Below are positions 26,213 to 35,306 of a DNA stretch of 64,000 nt, in pieces. Each line of letters begins with the position of its first letter. The first letter of the stretch is position 1. The notes under the pieces are model-generated. The model was not told the DNA's origin and made no database searches. It worked only from the letters and a program-made list of their open reading frames with translations. Made by a program: the position numbers and the translations under genes. Source of the stretch: G963422565 sp963422565 (GTDB lineage Bacteria > Pseudomonadota > Alphaproteobacteria > MPNO01); contig OY730228.1 of NCBI GenBank assembly GCA_963422565.1, forward strand, positions 620,001-684,000, in the 5' to 3' direction.

Positions 26213-26590
26213 ATGGCGGCCAAACCGAAGCTCTACAACTGGAACGACCTGCCCCGCGAGGCGGTTCGCAAAGGGGTCGAGCGCTGCGGTTTCCGCGGCG
26301 AGGACGTGATGCTGGTGATGAACTGGCTGGAGCCGGGGATGGACGTGAACCCGCACAGCCACCCCTTCGAGCAGCTGGTCTGCGTCGTCCAGGGCCGAGT
26401 CCGGTTCCATGTCGGCGAGGACAGCTTCGAGGCCGGACCGGGAAGCTGGCTGCGCATCCCGCCCGATGTCCGCCACTATGCCGAGCCGCTGGGCGGCGAA
26501 CCGGCGCTCAATCTCGACGTCTTCGCCCCCATCCGCGACGACTACCGCCATCTCGTCGCCTATCAGGACGCCGAGTTCGCCGAGGACTGA
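26213..26590 (+). CDS. Small cupin-domain protein
   Basis: 125 residues from the ATG at 26213, with AGGAGG upstream. Cupin motif 1 is PHSHPFEQLVCVVQGRVRF with metal ligands His48, His50 and Glu53; motif 2 is GSWLRIPPDVRHYAEPLGG. It is a single beta-barrel that probably binds a metal. Family members act as isomerases, dioxygenases or sensors of small acids. Its stop is one base from the stop of the convergent transporter gene. It probably marks the return to ancestral chromosome after the defence island. Confidence 0.8.
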   Translation: MAAKPKLYNWNDLPREAVRKGVERCGFRGEDVMLVMNWLEPGMDVNPHSHPFEQLVCVVQGRVRFHVGEDSFEAGPGSWLRIPPDVRHYAEPLGGEPALNLDVFAPIRDDYRHLVAYQDAEFAED

Positions 26591-26591
26591 C

Positions 26592-27962
26592 TCAGCCGAA
26601 CAGCCCGAGCATCCGCCACCAGACGTAGAGCAGCGGCAGCATCGCCAACCAGGCCACGGCGAACATCGCGGCCTGCAGACGGACCAGATGGCGAAAATCG
26701 ATGCCGGCGAGGGCGGCGGCGACCATTAGCGGCGGAAGCTGGTACGGGAAGAGCGTCATCGCCCAGGTCACCGCCTGGGCGTGCAGCGCCGTCGCGAGCG
26801 GCCAGCCGGCAGCCTCGGCGATATCGGCCGCAAGCGCGGTCATGATGGCGGGCTGGCCGGGAACGGTCGCGACGAGATTCATCACAGCGCCGATGGCGGC
26901 GACGACCGCCAGGTTGAGCGCGTCCGCGCCCGGCGCGAGCGGCAGCGCGTCGAGCAGAATGGCGGCCAGCAACTTGCCGAGCCCGGACTCGGCGACCACG
27001 GCGCCGACGCCGATGACGGCAGCGACATAGAGCCACGGCCCGAAATTGATCTTCGTGACCATCGCCTCCGCCTCCGCGATGTCGACGCGCGGCAGCAGGC
27101 ACAGGAGCGCCACGCCCAGGGCGACCCAGGCCGGTTTCACGCCGTGGGCGAAATCGGTGATCCAGAGCCCGAGCGCCAGGATCAGGAGGAGGCCGAGCGT
27201 CACCTCGCCCCGCTGCGGTCGCGGCAGCGCCCCGGGCGGGGGATGTTCGCCCGGCCGGTCCGGCAGCAGAAAGCGCAGGATCAGCGGCAGCGCGATCAGG
27301 GACACCAGGCCAATCACCGGAAAATGGCGGAGCAGATAGTCCGCATAGGTGATCTCGAGACCGTAGAGCCCCTCGGCCCCGCCGACCACGATCAGGTTGG
27401 GCACCGCCGCCGGCAGGATCGCGAAGCTCGGATAGACCGTCCCACCGGCTACCGCGAGCGCCAGCCCGGCGCGGCCGTTGCTGCCCGGCGCGAAACCGAA
27501 CCGGTCGGCGAGAGCCAGGAAGATCGGCACCATGATCAGGATGCGGCCGGTGTTGGAGGGGGCCAGAAACGCCATCGCTGCGGAGAGCGCGGTCGCGGTC
27601 GCGAGAATGCCGAGATAGCTCTGCGCGAGGCCGCGCATCAGCCCGGCCGCGACCCGGACGCCGAGCCCGGTCTCCTGAACGCAGTAGCCGATGATCAGCC
27701 CGCCGAAGATCATCCAGGTCGCCGACGCATGAAAGCCGGAGAACACGACATCGGCCGGCATCTCGCCCAGGGTCACCGCGAGGAGGAAGAAGACGACGGC
27801 GCCGAAATATTCGGGGAGCGCCTGGGTCACCCATATTCCGAGCACGGCGATCAGGATGGAGGCGGCGCGCCAGGCCGCCCGCTCCTCGCCGGCCGGGGCG
27901 AGGACGAAGACGGCGCAGCCGGCGAGCGCGGCTGCGGCGGCGATGACCGCACGCCCGCTCAT
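26592..27962 (-). CDS. SLC13/DASS-family anion transporter
   Basis: 456 residues with roughly twelve hydrophobic segments spread over the whole length. The family motif LAPSNTGRILIMVP, with its SNT anion/sodium-site pattern, is present around residues 132-145. A second repeat-like site occurs near VATVPGQPAIMT in the C-terminal half, where the usual SNT is replaced. Members move di- or tricarboxylates, sulfate or similar anions with sodium. The start ATG at 27962 was chosen because the first helix follows at once (AVIAAAAALAGCAVFVLAPA). The substrate cannot be told from sequence. Confidence 0.8.
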   Translation of the reverse strand: MSGRAVIAAAAALAGCAVFVLAPAGEERAAWRAASILIAVLGIWVTQALPEYFGAVVFFLLAVTLGEMPADVVFSGFHASATWMIFGGLIIGYCVQETGLGVRVAAGLMRGLAQSYLGILATATALSAAMAFLAPSNTGRILIMVPIFLALADRFGFAPGSNGRAGLALAVAGGTVYPSFAILPAAVPNLIVVGGAEGLYGLEITYADYLLRHFPVIGLVSLIALPLILRFLLPDRPGEHPPPGALPRPQRGEVTLGLLLILALGLWITDFAHGVKPAWVALGVALLCLLPRVDIAEAEAMVTKINFGPWLYVAAVIGVGAVVAESGLGKLLAAILLDALPLAPGADALNLAVVAAIGAVMNLVATVPGQPAIMTALAADIAEAAGWPLATALHAQAVTWAMTLFPYQLPPLMVAAALAGIDFRHLVRLQAAMFAVAWLAMLPLLYVWWRMLGLFG

Positions 27963-28328
27963 CGGCGCCCCGCACGGCTTCGGCCGGCCCGCGTCATCCG
28001 TTCGACTCCCTCGGCGGCGCGCCCCCGTCCCGAACGAGGAAGGGGGGCGTGGGCGGCGACAAGACCGAACCGGACGATGCGACGGGCGCCTTGCCGGCGA
28101 TACGCGAATATGTACGCGGCTCTCCCGGAACGTAAGAGCCCGACCCGGAACCCGCCATCGGCCGACGGCACGATAACCCGACAACATGTCGACGCTTGCG
28201 GGAAGACCCCTCCCCTCGAGGTAGGGGGCAGGGGTCGTCGTCCCGCCGGTCGCGGTCGGCGAAACGAGAACCGCCGAAGCACGGGACAGGCGATTTACAA
28301 GGCAGGGCGAACCGCGCAGACTCGCCCC
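27963..28328. other. Divergent intergenic region with a C/G-rich hairpin
   Basis: 366 bp between the divergent transporter and flavin monooxygenase genes. It should hold promoters for both, though none stands out. An inverted repeat at 28205-28236 pairs GACCCCT with AGGGGTC and, inside, CCCCT with AGGGG. No coding sequence can be supported. Confidence 0.45.
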
Positions 28329-29531
28329 ATGGCGGCATCCGCCCCCCGAATTCCCAGCCGGGAGACCCTGATCGCCCGCGCCCGGACTCTGGTCCCGGGG
28401 ATCCGCGCGCGCGCCGCCGAGGCGGAGGCGGCGCGGCGCGTCCCGGGCGAGACCGTCGAGGAAATGCGAGCGCTCGAGATATTCAAGACTCTCCAGCCCG
28501 CCCGCTACGGCGGCTTCGCCTACGACTTCTCGACCATGGTCGAGATAACCGTCGCGCTCGCCGCCGGTTGCGCGTCCACGGCCTGGTGCGCCAGCCTCGG
28601 CATCGTCCACCACTGGCTGCTGGCGCAGTTCCCGATCGAGGCGCAGGACGAGGTCTGCGCCGACGATCCGGGCGTCCTCCTGAGCGGCAGCTACGCGCCG
28701 GTGGGGACCTGCGAGGCCGTCGACGGCGGCTGGCGGGTCACCGGGTCCTGGTCCTATTCCTCCAATGTCGACAATTGCGGCTGGGCGCTGATCGGGGTGT
28801 TCTTTCCCCCCGAGGACGGCGAGGGCACCCCGCAGCCGGGCTTCACCCTGGTCCCGCGGCGCGACTTCAGCCTGCACGACGACTGGCACATGGTCGGGCT
28901 GGCGGCGACCGGCAGCAAGGATGTCGTCTGCGACGACGTGTTCGTACCGATGCATCGCCGCATCACCTTCGCCGAGCTCGGATCGGGCGACACGCCGGGC
29001 TACCGCTTCCATCGGGAGCCGATCTATCGGCTGCCCCTGATGGCCTGTCTGCCGACCGCGATCTCCAGCCCGGCGCTGGGGACGCTGAAGGGGGCGATCG
29101 ACGACTTCGTCGAGAGCGTTGCGGGCCGCCGGACGCGCGGCGCCGTGGTGATGGGCGGCGACCGGATGGCCGAGTTCCCCCATGTGCAGTCCCGCCTGGG
29201 CCAGGCCCAGGCCCATTTCAACGCCGGCCACGCCCTGCTGCTGTCGGATTTGCGCGAGACCGAGGCGATGGCCGGGAGGGGCCAGACGCCCGACATCGCC
29301 CGGCGCATCCACAACCGGCTGACCCAGTCCTTCATCGTCAAGCTCGCCACCGAGGGGATCGACGCCATCTACGCAGCGACCGGCGGTCCGGGGCTGCATC
29401 TCGCCGCCCCGATCCAGCGCGCCTGGCGCGACATCCACGCGATCGGCCACCATATCAGCTTCAACTGGGACGCGGTCTCCTCGATGTACGGCCAGATGCG
29501 GCTGGGGCTCGAGCCGCGCGGCCAATATTAG
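28329..29531 (+). CDS. Acyl-CoA-dehydrogenase-fold flavin monooxygenase (HsaA/HpaB-like)
   Basis: 400 residues. The fold is that of acyl-CoA dehydrogenases, with SFxxNV-type segments such as VTGSWSYSSNVDNCGWALIG near residues 138-157 and W..VGLAATGSKDV. Sequence character matches the group D reduced-flavin-dependent hydroxylases (HsaA, and 'pigment production hydroxylase' type) rather than dehydrogenases: the usual catalytic glutamate region is absent, and MVGLAATGSKDVVCDDVFVP is typical of this branch. It needs a separate flavin reductase, which is not found here. It heads a three-gene operon with a small protein and a hydrolase. Confidence 0.8.
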   Translation: MAASAPRIPSRETLIARARTLVPGIRARAAEAEAARRVPGETVEEMRALEIFKTLQPARYGGFAYDFSTMVEITVALAAGCASTAWCASLGIVHHWLLAQFPIEAQDEVCADDPGVLLSGSYAPVGTCEAVDGGWRVTGSWSYSSNVDNCGWALIGVFFPPEDGEGTPQPGFTLVPRRDFSLHDDWHMVGLAATGSKDVVCDDVFVPMHRRITFAELGSGDTPGYRFHREPIYRLPLMACLPTAISSPALGTLKGAIDDFVESVAGRRTRGAVVMGGDRMAEFPHVQSRLGQAQAHFNAGHALLLSDLRETEAMAGRGQTPDIARRIHNRLTQSFIVKLATEGIDAIYAATGGPGLHLAAPIQRAWRDIHAIGHHISFNWDAVSSMYGQMRLGLEPRGQY

Positions 29532-29539
29532 GGCGGCGG

Positions 29540-29938
29540 ATGGCCGGGATTCCCGACATGACCTGGATGGAGCGCTATCGGGATCGGGTCAATTCCGACG
29601 CCGAGATGGCGGTCGTCGGCGACTGGTTCACCGCCGAGTTCAAGCTCTCGTTCGGCGGCAACGATTTCCTGTTGTCGGTGCGCCGGGGCCGCATCGAGGA
29701 TGTCCTGCACCGACCCCGCTTCGACCGCCCGGCGCGCTTCACCATCCGCGCGCCGCTGGAGGTCTGGCGGAGATTCGTCAACCCCGCCCCGCCGCCGCTC
29801 TACCATGATTTCTTCGCGATGCTGATGCGCGTCCCCGAGTTCGAGCTCGACGGGGATTCGCTCGCTGCGATGCAGAACGCGCGCGCGCTGCACCGGATGA
29901 TGAACCTCTTGAGGAGCATGGAGAGGCTCGATGGCTGA
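29540..29938 (+). CDS. Small protein, possibly SCP2-like sterol/lipid-binding fold
   Basis: 132 residues with ATG at 29540, eight bases after the monooxygenase stop. It is mostly charged, without membrane segments. The pattern VGDWFTAEFKLSFGGNDFLL, followed by an alternating segment (ARFTIRAPLEVWRRFV), recalls SCP2-like domains, but the assignment is tentative. It overlaps the start of the next gene by 8 bp, so all three proteins are probably made together. A substrate-binding or carrier role beside the hydroxylase is inference. Confidence 0.6.
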   Translation: MAGIPDMTWMERYRDRVNSDAEMAVVGDWFTAEFKLSFGGNDFLLSVRRGRIEDVLHRPRFDRPARFTIRAPLEVWRRFVNPAPPPLYHDFFAMLMRVPEFELDGDSLAAMQNARALHRMMNLLRSMERLDG

Positions 29939-30782
29939 GACGCTCCCGGCAGGCGTCGAACCGGCGGTGGGGCGCTATCTCAACCTGCGGAGCGGCGGCA
30001 TCGACTATCGGATCTATTACGAGACGGCGGGCGCGGGCCGACCGTTGATCTGTCTCCATACCGCCGGGGCCGACAGCCGGCAGTACCGCCATCTGCTCAA
30101 CGATTCCGAGATCACCCGACGGTTCGAGGTCATCGCCTTCGACCTGCCGTTCCACGGCCGCTCCAACCCGCCGGACGGCTGGTGGCTGCGGCGATATCGG
30201 CTGACGACCGAGGTCTATCTCGGGCTGATACGCGATTTCTGGCTCGCGCTCGGGCTCGATCGGCCGGTGGTCATGGGCTGCTCGATGGGCGGGGCGATCG
30301 TGCTCAGGGTCGCGGCCGACTATCAGGATGAGATCACCGGCATCATCGGGCTCGAGAGCGCCGCCTTCGCCGAGGGGCGAGACAATGACTTCCTCCACCA
30401 TCCGGCGGTGCATGGCGGCGAGCTCGCGGCCTGCTACACCTACGGTCTGAACGCGCCGTCCTCGCCCGAGTCGGGCCGCCGGGAGAACTGGTGGTACTAC
30501 AGCCAGTCGGGCCCCGGGGTCTACAAGGGGGATGTCTATTTCTACTGCGAGGACTGGGACGCGCGGACCGACATCGGGCGCATCGACACCGACCGCTGCA
30601 GGGTGTCGCTGCTGACCGGAGAGTTCGACTATTCGGCGACCCCGGAGATGACCCGCACGGCGGCCAACGCCATCCCCGGCGCCCGGTTTACGGTGATGAA
30701 GGGGATGGGCCATTTCCCGATGGTCGAGAACTACCCGCTGTTCCGGGGTTATCTCCTCGCCGAACTTGCGCTGATCGCATGA
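29931..30782 (+). CDS. Alpha/beta hydrolase (MhpC-like)
   Basis: 283 residues. The catalytic triad is Ser118 (MGCSMGGA), Asp233 (GEFDYSATP) and His261 (GMGHFPM). The oxyanion region is CLHTAGADSRQ. The protein resembles C-C bond hydrolases and esterases of aromatic breakdown. With a flavin hydroxylase upstream in the same operon, hydrolysis of a ring-cleavage or Baeyer-Villiger-like product is plausible. No ring-cleaving dioxygenase is adjacent, so ester hydrolysis is equally possible. Confidence 0.8.
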   Translation: MAETLPAGVEPAVGRYLNLRSGGIDYRIYYETAGAGRPLICLHTAGADSRQYRHLLNDSEITRRFEVIAFDLPFHGRSNPPDGWWLRRYRLTTEVYLGLIRDFWLALGLDRPVVMGCSMGGAIVLRVAADYQDEITGIIGLESAAFAEGRDNDFLHHPAVHGGELAACYTYGLNAPSSPESGRRENWWYYSQSGPGVYKGDVYFYCEDWDARTDIGRIDTDRCRVSLLTGEFDYSATPEMTRTAANAIPGARFTVMKGMGHFPMVENYPLFRGYLLAELALIA

Positions 30783-31052
30783 CCGACCCGTTTCGGACCG
30801 TCGCGCGGCAGCCGATGCTCCGACCGCGAGAGCGTGATCGGTCGGGCGGCATGTCGAAGGGGTCGATCGCCGGCACGCCGAGAGGCGCGGAGTGACCTGC
30901 TCCCGTCATGCAAATCCGCATGGTCGGCTTCGGCGAACAGTCGAGACGACACCCGATCGCTCACCGTGTCGACGACGCGTTGCGGGCGCGTCCCCTTTCT
31001 GCCATCATCCGGCATCATCGGAATCGCGCGAGCGTGGGCGGGAGTACCCCGA

Positions 31053-31286
31053 ATGGGAACGTTCAGCATCTGGCATTGGCTCGTCGTCCTCGTCGTCGTC
31101 TTGGTCCTGTTCGGCGGCGGCGGCAAGCTGTCCCGTCTGATGGGCGATGCGGCGCGCGGCATCACCGCCTTCAAGAAAGGGCTGAAGGAGTCCGACAAGA
31201 GCGGCGAGGTCCAGGCGGACGCCGATCCGTCCCCGAAGGAAATCCAGGCCGAGGCCCGCAAGAGCGACGAAGCGGCGAAAGGCTAA
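31053..31286 (+). CDS. tatA: Sec-independent (Tat) translocase subunit TatA
   Basis: 77 residues. One N-terminal membrane helix (WHWLVVLVVVLVLFGGGGKL) is followed by the amphipathic helix MGDAARGITAFKKGLKE and a charged tail. The usual FG-P hinge appears as FGGGGKLS. TatA oligomers form the protein-conducting patch. The Tat-type binding protein at 3467-4906 is a likely client. A GGGCGGGAG ribosome site precedes the ATG. Confidence 0.93.
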   Translation: MGTFSIWHWLVVLVVVLVLFGGGGKLSRLMGDAARGITAFKKGLKESDKSGEVQADADPSPKEIQAEARKSDEAAKG

Positions 31287-31358
31287 CACGGCCCCGCAGC
31301 GCAGCCGGCCCGCCGGGAGGGGCCGCGCGCAGCGTGCGGGCGCAGGACATGCCCGGCG

Positions 31359-31787
31359 ATGCTTGATATCGGCAGTTGGGAATTCCTGATCGTCATCGTG
31401 ATCGCCCTGCTGGTCGTCGGTCCCAAGGACCTGCCGGGGCTGGTGCGCACGGTCAGCCAGTGGATCCGCCGGGCGCGCGAGCTGGCGCGGGAGTTCCATT
31501 CCGGGCTCGACGACATGGCGCGCGAGGCGGAGCTCGACAAGATCACCGACGCGATGCGCACCGAGCTCGACCCCGACGGCGTCCTGGACGACGTGAAGGG
31601 CGACATCGAGCGGTCGATCGAGCCGATGCGAACCGGCATTCTCGATGACGCCGGGAAGCCCGAGACCGGCGAGGCCGCCGAGGCCGGGATGATCGCGGGT
31701 GACGCCGAGGGCGAAGCGGCAGGGCCGCCGGCCCCGGGCGGCGGGAACGAGGCGGCGCCGGGCAGGCCGCTCCCCGACCATGGCTGA
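31359..31787 (+). CDS. tatB: Tat translocase subunit TatB
   Basis: 142 residues. MLDIGSWEFLIVIVIALLVV and GPKDLPGLVR give the TatB membrane helix and hinge, and a long amphipathic helix follows (TVSQWIRRARELAREFHSGL). It forms the signal-recognition complex with TatC, and its gene overlaps tatC by 8 bp. The C-terminal tail from about residue 95 is Ala/Gly/Glu-rich and disordered, as is common in alphaproteobacteria. Confidence 0.93.
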   Translation: MLDIGSWEFLIVIVIALLVVGPKDLPGLVRTVSQWIRRARELAREFHSGLDDMAREAELDKITDAMRTELDPDGVLDDVKGDIERSIEPMRTGILDDAGKPETGEAAEAGMIAGDAEGEAAGPPAPGGGNEAAPGRPLPDHG

Positions 31788-32589
31788 CGACCGGCCGGGC
31801 GACGGGGACGCGCTCGACGACAAGACGATGCCGCTGCTCGATCACCTGATCGAGCTGCGCAAGCGTCTGATCTACTGCGTCCTCGGCTTCGTGGTCCTGT
31901 TCTTCGGCTGCTTCTTCGTCGCCGAGCACATCTTCGCGTTCCTGGTGAACCCGCTGGCCGACGCGCTCGACTCCAAAGACGGCGGCCGGATGATCTTCAC
32001 AGCGCTGCACGAGGCCTTCTTCACCTATGTCAAGGTCGCCTTCTTCACCGCCGCCTTCATCGCCTTCCCCCTGTTCTCGATGCAGGTCTGGCTGTTCGTC
32101 GCGCCGGGGCTCTACCGCAGCGAGCGGCGGGCCTTCCTGCCGTTCCTGGCAGCGACGCCGATCCTGTTCTGCCTCGGCGGCGCGGTGGTCTATTACGGGG
32201 TGATGCCGGTCGCCTGGGAGTTCTTCCTCGACTTCCAGAAGCCCAGCGAGCCCGGCGCGCTGGCGATCGAGGTCGAGCCCAAGGTCGACCAGTATCTGTC
32301 GCTGGTGATGCGGCTGATCTTCGCCTTCGGGATCGGCTTCGAGCTCCCGGTCGCGCTGATGCTGCTCGCGCGCGCCGGCATCGTCACCGCCGACGGGCTC
32401 GCGTCCAAGAGGCGCTACGCCATCGTCGCCGTATTCGTGGTCGCGGCGGTTCTCACCCCGCCCGACGTGTTCAGCCAGATCGGGCTCGCATTGCCGATCA
32501 TCCTGCTGTACGAAGCCTCCATCGTCGGCGCGCGGATCATGGAGCGGAAGCGCGCCGAGCGCGAGGCCGCCGAGGACGCGGCGGCCTGA
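31780..32589 (+). CDS. tatC: Tat translocase subunit TatC
   Basis: 269 residues from the ATG at 31780, inside the end of tatB. The N-terminal signature MPLLDHLIELRKRLIYCVLG starts the first of six membrane helices. The conserved P and E residues after it, and the FxPGLYxxERR loop (VAPGLYRSERRAFLPF), are present. TatC binds the twin-arginine signal. The gene is last of tatABC and directly upstream of serS. Confidence 0.94.
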   Translation: MADDRPGDGDALDDKTMPLLDHLIELRKRLIYCVLGFVVLFFGCFFVAEHIFAFLVNPLADALDSKDGGRMIFTALHEAFFTYVKVAFFTAAFIAFPLFSMQVWLFVAPGLYRSERRAFLPFLAATPILFCLGGAVVYYGVMPVAWEFFLDFQKPSEPGALAIEVEPKVDQYLSLVMRLIFAFGIGFELPVALMLLARAGIVTADGLASKRRYAIVAVFVVAAVLTPPDVFSQIGLALPIILLYEASIVGARIMERKRAEREAAEDAAA

Positions 32590-32611
32590 CGCGCGGATCC
32601 CGGAGCCCTTC

Positions 32612-33889
32612 TTGTTCGATCTGCGCTGGATCAGAGAGCATGCGGAACGCTTCGACCTCGGCCTGAAGCGGCGGGGGCTGGCGCCGGCGTCGCCGCGCAT
32701 CCTCGCCCTCGACGCCGAGCGGCGGCGCGTCCAAACCGAGATGCAGGCGCTTCAGACCGCGCGCAACGAGGTCTCGAAGAGGATCGGCAAGGCCCGGCGG
32801 GCCGGCGCCGACACCGCCGCGCTCGAGGCGAAGGCCGGGGCGGCGCGGAGCCGCATCCAACGACTCGACGAGGCGCTGAAGCGCGTCGGGAAGGACATCG
32901 AAGCGGCGCAGATCGAGCTCCCCAACCTGCCGGCCGACGATGTGCCCGACGGCCCCGACGAGACCGCCAATGTCGAGCTCCGCCGCGTCGGCGACCCGCC
33001 CGCGTTCGATTTCCCCGCCAGGGATCATGTCGCGCTCGGGGAAGCGCTGGGGCAGATGGACTTCGCCGCCGCGGCCAAGCTCTCGGGCGCCCGCTTCGTG
33101 GTTTTGACCGGCGCGCTCGCGGGGCTGGAGCGCGCGCTCGCCAACTTCATGATCGATCTGCACCGGGACGAGTTCGGCTATCTCGAGGTCAGCCCGCCGG
33201 TCCTGGTCCGGTCCTCGGCGCTGGTCGGCACCGGCCAGCTCCCCAAGTTCGGCCAGGATCTGTTCCGGACGACCGGCGAGCACTGGCTGATCCCGACCGC
33301 GGAGGTTCCGCTGACCAATCTGGTCGCGGACGAGATCCTCGACGAGGTTGCTCTGCCCCTCCGCTTTGTCGCCCTCACGCCCTGCTTCCGCTCCGAGGCC
33401 GGGGCGGCCGGGCGCGACACCCGCGGAATGCTGCGCCAGCACCAGTTCGCCAAGGTGGAGCTGGTCGGCATCGCCCGACCCGAGGAGTCGGAGGCTGAGC
33501 ACGCGCGGATGACCGGGGCCGCCGAGACCGTGCTCCGGCGTCTGGGGCTGCCCTATCGGGTGGTCCTGCTGTCGGCTGGCGACATGGGATTCGCGGCCCG
33601 CAAGACCTACGATCTCGAAGTCTGGCTGCCCGGCCAGGAGCGCTACCGCGAGATCTCGAGCTGCTCGAACTGCGGCGACTTCCAGGCGCGGCGGATGCGG
33701 GCGCGCTACCGCCCGGCTGGACGGCGCGGCGGCGCCTTCGTCCACACGTTGAACGGCTCGGGGCTAGCCGTGGGCCGCACCCTCGTCGCGCTGATCGAGA
33801 ACGGCCAGCAGGCGGATGGCAGCATCCGCGTGCCGGAGGCGCTCCGCCCCTATCTCGGCGGGCAGGCCGTCATCGGAGCCGCCGGTTGA
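32612..33889 (+). CDS. serS: Seryl-tRNA synthetase
   Basis: 425 residues from a TTG start at 32612 (MFDLRWIREHAERFDLGLKR). No in-frame ATG fits the conserved N-terminus, and GGAG precedes the TTG. The N-terminal coiled-coil arm (residues about 30-105) binds tRNA-Ser. Class II motif 2 is TPCFRSEAGAAGRDTRGMLR and motif 3 is NGSGLAVGRTLVALIENGQ. It charges tRNA with serine. Cotranscription with tatABC and surE is usual in alphaproteobacteria. Confidence 0.95.
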   Translation: MFDLRWIREHAERFDLGLKRRGLAPASPRILALDAERRRVQTEMQALQTARNEVSKRIGKARRAGADTAALEAKAGAARSRIQRLDEALKRVGKDIEAAQIELPNLPADDVPDGPDETANVELRRVGDPPAFDFPARDHVALGEALGQMDFAAAAKLSGARFVVLTGALAGLERALANFMIDLHRDEFGYLEVSPPVLVRSSALVGTGQLPKFGQDLFRTTGEHWLIPTAEVPLTNLVADEILDEVALPLRFVALTPCFRSEAGAAGRDTRGMLRQHQFAKVELVGIARPEESEAEHARMTGAAETVLRRLGLPYRVVLLSAGDMGFAARKTYDLEVWLPGQERYREISSCSNCGDFQARRMRARYRPAGRRGGAFVHTLNGSGLAVGRTLVALIENGQQADGSIRVPEALRPYLGGQAVIGAAG

Positions 33890-33893
33890 GGCG

Positions 33894-34661
33894 ATGGAGT
33901 TCGCGTCGGCGCGTATCCTGGTCACCAACGACGACGGCATCCACGCCCCCGGCCTCGGGGTGCTGGAACGCATCGCGCGGTCTCTCGCCGACGACATCTG
34001 GGTAATCGCTTCGGAGGCCGAGCATAGCGGGGCGAGCCATTCGCTGACCCTGACGATGCCGCTCCGCATCCGCCGGACGGGCCGGCGGCGCTTCGCGGTC
34101 GGCGGCACCCCCGCCGACTGCGTGCTGCTCGGGGTCAACGAGATACTCGCCGACCGCCGCCCGGATCTGGTGCTGTCCGGGGTCAACGCCGGCGGCAATC
34201 TGGGCGAGGACATCGCCTATTCGGGCACCGTCGCCGCGGCGATGGAGGCAACGCTGCTGGGCATCCCGGCGATCGCGCTGAGCCAGGTCCGGCGCGAGGG
34301 CCATCCGGTCCGCTGGGCGGCGGCGGCGCGCCACGGCGCCGACATCGTCCGCCGGCTGACCGCCCGTTCCTGGCCGGCCGATGCGATGGTCAACGTCAAC
34401 TTCCCCGACCGCGCCGACGGCCGGGTCGAGGGGATCGAGGCCGTCCGCACCGGGCGGCGCAAGATCGGCGGCGCGCTCGACCGCGGCGTCGATCCGCGCG
34501 GCAACCCGTTCTACTGGATGGGCACGCTCCGCGACGAGGATCCGTCGATCCGCGGCACCGACCTGTTCGCGGTCAACGAGGGCCGCATCGCGGTGACCGC
34601 GCTGCGCACCGACCCGACGCATGACGCGGAGACGCGGCGGCTCCGCCGGGCCTTCGAGTGA
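33894..34661 (+). CDS. surE: 5'-nucleotidase SurE
   Basis: 255 residues. The signature ILVTNDDGIHAPGL (residues 8-21, metal ligands Asp13 and Asp14), followed by ASEAEHSGASHSLT and GVNAGGNLGEDIAYSGTV, is diagnostic. It removes phosphate from nucleoside monophosphates under stress. The start is 4 bp after the serS stop, and its TGA overlaps the GTG of pcm. Confidence 0.95.
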   Translation: MEFASARILVTNDDGIHAPGLGVLERIARSLADDIWVIASEAEHSGASHSLTLTMPLRIRRTGRRRFAVGGTPADCVLLGVNEILADRRPDLVLSGVNAGGNLGEDIAYSGTVAAAMEATLLGIPAIALSQVRREGHPVRWAAAARHGADIVRRLTARSWPADAMVNVNFPDRADGRVEGIEAVRTGRRKIGGALDRGVDPRGNPFYWMGTLRDEDPSIRGTDLFAVNEGRIAVTALRTDPTHDAETRRLRRAFE

Positions 34662-35305
34662 GCATCGAGGCGGCCCGGGCCCGGCTGCTGGCGGCGCTGC
34701 CTCCGAAGGGCGTGACCGACGCGGATGTGCTCCGGGCGATGGCGCGGGTACCGCGCGACCGCTTCCTGCCCGCCGGGCTGCGCGCCCGCGCCTATGACGA
34801 CTGCGCCCTGCCGATCGGCCACGGCCAGACGATCTCGCAGCCCGCCGTCGTCGGCTACATGACCCAGACACTCGAGCTCGACGACGGCATGCAGGTGTTG
34901 GAGATCGGTACCGGGTCGGGATATCAGGCCGCGGTGCTGGCGAAGCTGTGCCGCCGGGTCTGCACGATCGAGCGCTGCCGGCCGCTGCTGCGCGCGGCCA
35001 AGGCGCGCTTCGCGGCGCTCGGGCTCGACAACATCGCCGCCCGATGGGGCGACGGTCGCGAGGGCTGGCCCGAGGAGGCGCCGTTCGACCGGATCCTCGT
35101 CACCGCCGCGGCCGGCAGTCTGCCCGCCGCCCTCCCCGGCCAGCTCGCCCCGGACGGCATATTGTTGCTACCGCTCGGCGGGTCCGTGCCTGGCCAGGAC
35201 CTTGTGAAGTGCCGCGAACGGAACGGCTCCATGACCCGCGAAACGCTGTGGCCGGTGCGCTTCGTGCCCCTCCTCGCCGGTCTCGCCCGCGCGGAGGATG
35301 ACTGA
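34658..35305 (+). CDS. pcm: Protein-L-isoaspartate O-methyltransferase
   Basis: 215 residues from a GTG start overlapping the surE stop (GTGA). The SAM-binding motif is VLEIGTGSGYQAAVLA. The substrate-loop sequence PIGHGQTISQPAVVGYMT is typical of the family. It repairs isoaspartyl residues in aged proteins. The pairing with surE is conserved across proteobacteria. Confidence 0.94.
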   Translation: MSIEAARARLLAALPPKGVTDADVLRAMARVPRDRFLPAGLRARAYDDCALPIGHGQTISQPAVVGYMTQTLELDDGMQVLEIGTGSGYQAAVLAKLCRRVCTIERCRPLLRAAKARFAALGLDNIAARWGDGREGWPEEAPFDRILVTAAAGSLPAALPGQLAPDGILLLPLGGSVPGQDLVKCRERNGSMTRETLWPVRFVPLLAGLARAEDD

Positions 35306-35306
35306 G

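Noticed and set aside
26781..28328. Upstream extension of the flavin monooxygenase frame
   Set aside because: The extension is antisense to the SLC13-type transporter; the family-like N-terminus begins at 28329.
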